Positions 49,471 through 64,000 of a stretch of DNA of 64,000 nucleotides are shown one piece after another. The DNA comes from Echinometra lucunter (taxonomy: Eukaryota > Echinodermata > Echinoidea > Camarodonta > Echinometridae), in assembly GCA_029962745.1 (NCBI GenBank), contig CM057159.1, positions 29,523,640 through 29,587,639 on the forward strand, written 5' to 3'. Both the position numbers and the translations under genes were made by a program. Under the pieces are notes generated by a model that saw only the letters and a list, made by a program, of their open reading frames with translations, did not search any database and was not told where the DNA came from. How positions within the stretch are numbered: position 1 is the first letter of the stretch; every line of letters starts with the position of its first letter.

Positions 49471-52400
49471 GTTCAGCTTTTGATTATAATGAATTCTGAT
49501 TTGAAAGTTATTCTAACACATCATGCATGAAAAAGTTGTATGTAGCTCTGCTAAGATAACTCAGAATTGTATGTTAATTAGACTAAGATTGTGTGTTAAG
49601 ACCAAGTATTCAAATGTGATTTTTCTCCAGTTTATTTGCACCAATTTCTACTTCATAACTTTTGTTTGAATAAGAGAGCTTTGGACCCCCCCCCCCCCCC
49701 CCCCCCGATTAATTCTGACACAACATGTAAATTTCATTAAATAAACAGGTAGCTCTCTATCCCTCATAGTTATCAAGGATATCAACAAAGTTGTATTCAA
49801 ATTTGGCGGTAGAGAAGATTAATATGATGGTGACTTGATATCTTTATTGTTTACATCGTAAGTAAGAAATATCTGTGTTACTCATAAGCTTAAAAACACA
49901 TGTATAAATTGCCAGAAATGATGTGTTTGTTTTGTCGATGTTTTTTTTTTTTTTTTGTATTTACCAAAAGTTGAAATTTCAGTATTCCCTGTTATAATTT
50001 GCCATATTTGCAAATAAGTAATAGTTATAAGGTGGTTATAAATGCCCTTTCAATATCAACAGCTTAGCATGATCTGAAGCATTTCTGATTGTATTAATGT
50101 GAAGTGATTGGAATGCACTCTATTTATTATTTTCCCCCAAATGATCATGTGTTACAAAAGTAATAAAATTCTTTTAAAAGCAGGAGGATTAGGTAATGCA
50201 CTAACTAAAAGTACTTAATACATGTAGTCTTGTACTAGTACATGTAGGTGGTGGCTAGTCAGTGACCCTTTGTAAGATTGAAAAGGCTAACTGTAATAAA
50301 GGATGATGATGATGATCTTGATGCATGGGACAACTCTAATCATGTTTGATGGGAGGGGTGGGAGTACATGCATTTATTTAACTAAAGTAATTTAGATGGT
50401 ACTTAAGTGATGTATTGAATATTATTGCCAGGAGTTGTTGCATGGAGCTTCATTGCCGTATATGCCTCAAGTATTTGTGAATGTGATAAAATTGCTTTGT
50501 TTTGATTATGATTCTCTGTACCGCACTCGGACGATTTGTTTAACTACTATTAATTATGGAACATTGCTAGTTTGTTCCTGATTGCTTAAACATGATTATG
50601 TGTAGAAAGGTATGCCAAAGCCGTACAGCAATGTGTGCTAAGGTGAAATATTTTTTCATGTGTCTTATTGTGTTTGAGGGACAGAGAATGAAGACAGTAC
50701 ATGTAGTTTTGTTCAAATTGTTCTATATTATTTATTTCGTTAGTAAAGAGGTTACTGAAAGTTATGAAACATTTATGTATGTTTTGATTTATGCCAAAGG
50801 TTAGAAAAATATATGAAATATCTATGTTTAAAAAAAGTGCTGATAAGTGTTTTAAGTAAACCCCATTTAAAACACTATTTTTTCCTTATTTCTATGCGTA
50901 ATCTTACTTGGTGTTTAATGTTTAATGCAAATCGGCATTGTAAAGAAAATGATAAGCTTTTAAATAATTTCTACTTGAGACAGTAAGTAATCCCATCTGT
51001 CTCATATTTTGAACAGGGTTCAATTTCGTCAAATCAATGCAAACTGGATTATAACAGAAGTAATGTGACAGGGAAAGACAGTCAAAGAGAAAGGGAGATG
51101 GAGAGAGAGACTGTGTGAAAGAAAGAGATAGAAATGAAGCAAGTGTTCTTGTGAGAGAGAGAAAGAGAGGGTGGAATAAACTGAAATATGATTAGAGAGA
51201 TAGATGAAGAGAGAAATAGAGCAAATTGGAGAGTAATAAGGAGAAATAGTAGAGAAGGTGCACACCATACAAGCTTGTTCATATATCCCACGGTAAATTA
51301 TGTTTTTTTTTAAATGCAGTTGTCTGTGTAATAAATGGACGGCAAGTGCATGTAAGTGAAGCAGTAAAGGACTGTATTCCTGACCTATGTGTATTGAAAC
51401 AGAAATGTGAAGTGCAGTACTCTAAAAACAAAAACCCCTGCACTTCTTTCCAAACAGTTTACCAATGCATATTGCAACAAGACGTTACACCTAGTTCCAG
51501 ACACTATAAAAGAAAATCATAATTACTTTTACCTACTAGTAGCCAGTTTTTAGCATAAGGAAACTCGGTACCCTTCTCTCCATTGCAGCAGGGGTATGAA
51601 TATTTCGCCATTTCTCCAGTCTCTGTTAAAAACAGATCGAATTCATATTAACCAAAGTGAGTTTAGCCCTAGCACCACTATGTAAAAAGTCTTATGTGCT
51701 TAATAATATGGCACCAGGGGAGGGGGGGGGGGGCAGTGTAATTCAATTATCATTCCCGAAGTTATGACAGTGTGGGCTCTTTTTTTGTATGCCTCCACCC
51801 ACCGAAGGTGGATGCCAGAGGCATTATGTTTTGGGGTTGTCTGTCCATCCATCATTTTCGTTGTCCCGATAACTTAAGAACCATATGATGGATCAACTTC
51901 AAACTTGACTCATGTATGCTTATGAAAGAGACAATGATCTGTTTAGATTTTTGGGTCACGAGGTGAAAGGTGAAAGGTCAAAGAGGTCATTATATTCATG
52001 AAAATGGCTTGTTCCCGCAATAACATAGGAACTATTAGATGGATCAACTTCAAACTTGGCTCGTGTATGCATTTGGGAGGGACAATGATCTGATTAGATT
52101 TTGGAGTCACAAGGTCAAAGGTTCAAGGTCATAGATTTCATGTTATATGTGAAAATTACAAGAACCATTTGACGGATCAACTTCAAATGTGGATGACACA
52201 ATGTCATTTAAATAGAACATTTTTTCCAGTTTTGTACTATAAATGTATCATAATACATTTCCCATAATTAACAGCGATATATTTCTAATCTGGCAAGGAT
52301 GGAGGCATAAATTCCAACTACGTGCAGTCGAAGATTCATCTAGTTTTATATTTCATTTTTTGCTTGCTGGGGGAAAAGCTAGGAAAAATTCTCTAAACTC

Positions 52401-53650
52401 TTTTTGCTGATTTGAAAATTGTATACCCTTGTCTGCAGACCTTCAGTCTTTTAAATTATTTCTTTTCCTGTTTTAATTTCATATATTCATTTTTTTGGGG
52501 GGGGGGGTTAATGGTAATTATCTTTATGTTCTCTTCCTGTTTACATGCCTTCATATAATACCTCAACCTCCATCTGTTAAGTTTTGTGCGTCCCTCCCCC
52601 ATAATCATTCCCCTTTCTCCACTGCCACTCCCTCTTCTTCTACCTTCCACTCGCTTATCCTTCGGTAATTTAAGCCCACTCTTGTTCTGTCTCTCCATTT
52701 ATCTCATCCCTTCCCCTTGTCTTTTCATTTCTCTCTCCTTCCTTCCACTTCTCTGTTTATCCCTTCCCTTCATCTTGCTCATCCTGTTTCTCACTCTATC
52801 TCTTTTTGTCTGTGTCCCCCCCCCCCCCCACCACACTCCTGTAATAAGTTTCCATATAGACCAATTTCACCTCCGGTTTATGTATTTGGCCCTCTATCGG
52901 CGACGCCATTGCTGCTGTGGGCAAGCGCGCTGACCGCGATTGGCTCTGTGTACAAAATGAATGTAAGATATGAGATATGGCCCGATATTGTTCCATTTAC
53001 TTTATTCTAGATCAATAAAATAAAGCATGGATACATGGGTAGATGAGTTAAGACAATAGTCATATCTGACGGATGAAGGTATGATGTATTTTTGTACTTT
53101 CGATGGTTTTTCAACTTAGTTTTGTCAGTAAAAGTTCAATTGCAGCATAGAAGCCGTAGTAAACGGGAGCCCTAAATCCTACCCTGTTTACAAAGTCATG
53201 TTTTCACTCATTAAATTTTACGCCAAAGTACATAATGATAATGTTTCTTGACTTCAAAGTCCTTTCTGTTGATGTTTTTACCCACTGGCGATGAATTCCT
53301 TCACATTGCTTACGGAAACCTGTGTAGGGAGTACAGCTTCTCACACAAACAGGCTTCACGAGTCAAAAGTGAGTGAATTTCGCACTCAGTTAGCTTCCAA
53401 TTTTTAAAATTTCTCTAATTCTTGTGGCATTTGAGCACCGCACAGCTGCGACCTGAACTTCCCTGATAATTTCTCATTGCAAATATTAAAATAAAAATCT
53501 GCATATACTGGTCAAAATAGACAAAAAATCGAACGAATGTACATAACGCGCTATTGACTTGTGTACTATAAAAGTTGGAGCGCCCACCGCAGTATGTCGA
53601 ACTGTGTCGAACAGTCTGCTGCCCTCTTGCGTTGTGAAATTGGTCTATAA
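49471..53650. other. Intergenic, no gene recognised
   Basis: AT-rich, with a 19-base C run at 49688, a short GATGAT run near 50305, GA-rich tracts near 51070-51190, further G/C runs near 51722, 52498 and 52818, and the TGCCTCC repeat described separately. The sequence at 52856-52930 and 53330-53640 is GC-richer but has no supportable exon. Confidence 0.55.
51790..52345. repeat. TGCCTCC-bounded tandem repeat element
   Basis: Opens with TATGCCTCCACCCACCG and a GAGGCATTATG motif, and closes near GGATGGAGGCATAAATTCC. Inside, units of about 130 bp repeat GATGGATCAACTTCAAACTT and AAGGTCAAAGG-like blocks. Short relatives at 26025-26080 and 55609-55652 keep only the terminal hairpin. Confidence 0.75.
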
Positions 53651-53653
53651 CAT

Positions 53654-54049
53654 AGAGGGAGAGAGTTGGCTCAGTCGGTAAAGCGTCGGCCTGTCGAACC
53701 AAAGATCGTGGGTTCGAGTCCAACCCAGGCAGATGACTGTAGCCTACGTTGTGTGTTATCGTGCCCCTCCCGTTTCATAGACGCGGGCTATGTTACAGTG
53801 GAAAACACTCCGTCCCTCGGATAGGACGTTAAATGGAGGTCCCATGTAAAGGAGAGTCACCACCTTTGCACGTTAACGATCGCACTGCACTATTCGTATA
53901 AGAGTAGGGGGAAACCCCGGTGTATGTGGTTCACCTGCACGCCCCCAATCAGTGATATCGGGAGAGACCTGAGGGTTACAGTGATTCAATTCGCTTTTCG
54001 CCTCCCGGCACAGGTGACGCCAAACAATAATAATAATAATAATAATAAT
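53654..54049 (+). mobile_element. Full-length tRNA-derived SINE with (AAT)n tail
   Basis: A box TGGCTCAGTCGG at 53667-53678 and B box GGTTCGAGTCC at 53711-53721 are 32 bp apart, as in a Pol III promoter. The body includes CCCTCGGATAGGACGTTAAA and the tail is AAT repeats. No intact tRNA cloverleaf is claimed. Confidence 0.85.
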
Positions 54050-54059
54050 GAAAGTTAAA

Positions 54060-56260
54060 TTTTCATAACCTTGACAGAGATAATCTAAACTGGACTGTGA
54101 ACACATTTTTTTTTTTATAAACAGAGCATTGCTTTAATTGACATCACTTCATCTAATAGCTTGAACATTTAAATGATGAAACACACAAAAAAGTACTATT
54201 TACAGTTACTCAATATATAAGTTGTACAGGCAAAGCTTTCCAGCTGTAGCATGCGCAAGTCCCAAAAGTAAGTTTGTGAAAAACATATTACACTTTAAAA
54301 TACAAAACAACTCTTCAGTTTCTTAATATGGTATTTCATTCTAGGGGAATCAGCTCTGTGACAAAAAATACATGCATTTGTGTTCAAATGAATCATTTGC
54401 ATCATTATTATTTTACATCAGGACTTGGGACTTTCAATTCAATCAAATAGTAACGGGATATTTAAAAAAAGATATTACAACCTTTAAAGCTCACAAGGTT
54501 CAACAGACCTGTTTACTAATTTATGCATACTTGCTGGAAAAAAGTTTCCCTTCACAACTGAAAAGCTTGCCAGAGGCTTGCCTGACATAGCAACAATTAA
54601 TGTACGCAAACTGGATTCCATCTATTGAGGTGCCAATATCTAATAACAGGTGAACTGCATTATTGATAACCAAGGGTTCTGGAGAGAAACGTGTATAAAT
54701 TTGAATAACATTAGTAAACAGGTCTATTCACATGCTCTATCTACAACACAGGCTCTCTGTATGTGGTTCCAGCATTATCATGGGTCAGATGCACATGTAT
54801 GTTATACTTTCATCCTGAACTACTAAACTTATTAAATGTAAACAGGGTCCACGAGTAAACTGACCCCAAATATGTCACTTGTAACCTCTAGAAACAAAAA
54901 CTTAGTGTGTAGCCCAAGCTAAAGTAACAGTATGTATCAGTTGTTAAGTCTTTCATCACCAAGCTAAAGGAACAGCATGTACCAATTGTCTCGTTTTGCA
55001 CTCTACATTAAAAGACAACAACAGATGTACGCATTTCTTGAAAAGTAGTTGAAGCTCTGTGGACTTCTTGATCATGTTTAAAGTGTACCAATCACTTAAA
55101 AAGATCATTTGTGTACAGCTAGGACATGACAAACAACGCCCCAATATCTTTACCAAGCATTCTAAGGGTTAACAGCTAAGGAGCTTGAACAAAAGAGAAA
55201 ACATAAGATCACAGAATTGGGGTGTTTACAGGACTGGATTGGTTGTTTGATTTCATAAATGCTGTAAATTCAGTAGATGTACATGCGTACATCGACTAGT
55301 CTACTTTACTAGTTGCTTTTATATTAAATGAGAGTATGTGTTAACTTGCAGCATCTCCTACCAGAAGTAACATTCAAAGCTCATATTTTGCAAATACATG
55401 TAGTATAGCAACACTGAACCCCTGCCACACAGGGAAAAATGTTTTTTTGGAGATTGGTACACTTCAACACAGAGAAAAAAGAGCAAATCAATTTAATTCT
55501 TTAATCACCATCATAAAAAATAACATGTGTAAGACAGGAGATAGATAATATAAATATCATGTCTATGCTCTATCATATTGTAAACATGTATCTGATTATA
55601 TTTATAAATAATGCCTCCACCACCCACTTTCGTTGGGCAGAGGAATAAAAATAACGATTTGGATGGATAATTTTGATAAATGAGACCTTCCTTACCTTTT
55701 CCTGAGGAAGAGAATTCTTTCAGGCTTATTCAGTTCATTTTACAATCCATGAAATATGAATGGGTAAATTAAAACTTCTGAGAAAAATATTTGGATATTT
55801 CAAAATAATACCATCTTTATGAAGCACATGTGAAATAAGAAGAAATGCCAAGCAGGATTTTCAGAATATTACAGAAGTCGACATGTCACATAAACTTTAG
55901 CGGGAGGGATATAAGAAATGATTTCTAAAGTGAAGAGAGAATTAAAATGCACTTCCATGATGCTCTTTAAAGGAAAAAAACAATTCTGTACAAGCCATAC
56001 ATCAATGTGGTCAATTAAACCCTTAAAGAGAAACCATAACATAATACACTGCATGTGACATCACCTTATAAATAAGAAGATGACATAACTTATGGATAGA
56101 CCAATTTTTTTTTCAGTCATTCACTGAATCTTTATGATTTGTGGTAATAAATCCAGTCTAGAGTCAGAATACAATGCACAAGACATTTGGTAGCAAAAAA
56201 AAAATAAATAAATTAAGCGTAACATTAAGCATTTACCATAGGAATATAACAATTTTCATG
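54060..56260. other. polr2b 3' flank, no gene recognised
   Basis: AT-rich and largely unique-looking sequence downstream of polr2b. Includes the solo TGCCTCC hairpin at 55609-55652. No exon or strong structure seen. The polr2b 3' UTR boundary is not determinable. Confidence 0.5.
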
Positions 56261-56269
56261 ACAAGACTG

Positions 56270-56580
56270 GATGCCGGTGATGTTTGGAGCTCTCACTAGT
56301 GAGTAATAATGAGAGATTTTTGTTTAGCCCTCATGTCCGGCACCTCTGCCATTCCTGGTGCTCAATTATTGTTATCCAAGCTTTAGCCAAGCTGCCATTA
56401 CAGTGCTTAAGCATTCCAAGGCCTACATGGTACCCATTTACTACACCTGGGTGGAGAGTGGAAAACAGGTAATTGTCTTGCCAAAACACATTAGTGTAGT
56501 GGCGGACTCAAACTGCGAACCATGTCGTCCACATTTTGGTGATGTATCCACTAGACAATGACACCCCTACCATCCTTTCT
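56270..56580 (-). mobile_element. tRNA-derived SINE, minus strand
   Basis: The minus strand has GTCTAGTGGATACA as A-box region and GGTTCGCAGTTTGAGTCC (56521-56504) as B-box region, followed by CCACTCTCCACCCAGG, shared with the repeat at 13270-13560. It ends about 50 bp from the polr2b stop codon, so it may lie in the 3' UTR. Confidence 0.65.
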
Positions 56581-56631
56581 GTCCAGAAAAACTGTTCCCA
56601 ACGCTGATGAGCAAAACAAGTCTTGAATGCC

Positions 56632-64000
<7,369 letters not shown>

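Noticed and set aside
53654..53735. Functional tRNA gene
   Set aside because: A and B boxes are present, but the sequence continues into a SINE body with an AAT tail and no intact acceptor stem was found.

Overview
This is a 64 kb window of an animal nuclear genome. Protein-coding genes are split into many short exons with canonical splice sites, introns run from 0.3 to over 5 kb, and the DNA is AT-rich and crowded with small transposons, tRNA-derived SINEs and microsatellites. The gene sequences, the dense small TIR elements and the frequent TACATGTA motif suggest an invertebrate deuterostome, most likely a sea urchin or another echinoderm. That placement is inference; no species call is made.

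Layout from left to right: (1) 932-7,899, minus strand: the N-terminal five exons (185 residues) of an aldo-keto reductase, with the C-terminal part off the left edge. Its first intron holds the 3' end of a non-LTR retrotransposon with an intact C-terminal reverse-transcriptase ORF. (2) About 8,000-12,200: intergenic sequence with a 200-bp (AAAG)n tract. (3) 12,223-36,724, minus strand: a complete wdr1 (AIP1) gene, reconstructed here as 16 coding exons encoding 602 residues. Its introns carry most of the repeats, including a 104-bp minisatellite, a 69-bp satellite and several families of TIR elements. (4) About 37,000-43,780: a repeat-rich gap with a complete hAT-like element. (5) 45,652-48,222, plus strand: a complete cyclin J gene (281 residues, four coding exons) with a long 3' UTR. 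(6) 49,450-56,600: intergenic repeats, including a full SINE. (7) 56,632-64,000, minus strand: the C-terminal 561 residues (11 exons) of POLR2B, the second-largest subunit of RNA polymerase II; the N-terminal half is off the right edge.

The genes are housekeeping or cell-biological (carbonyl reduction, actin filament disassembly, cell cycle, transcription) and do not form a functional cluster. The strongest unusual observations are: an AT-AC (U12-type) intron in wdr1, with exact-looking U12 donor and branch-site motifs and the intron filled by a minisatellite flanked by inverted tRNA-like modules; two perfect CArG boxes with CCAAT and TATA motifs upstream of wdr1; a recent partial duplication of a POLR2B exon end, later split by a small TIR element, beside a splice-phase-compatible alternative terminal exon; and a 69-bp satellite that stays open on both strands. 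I found no CRISPR array, operon or other prokaryotic-type system.
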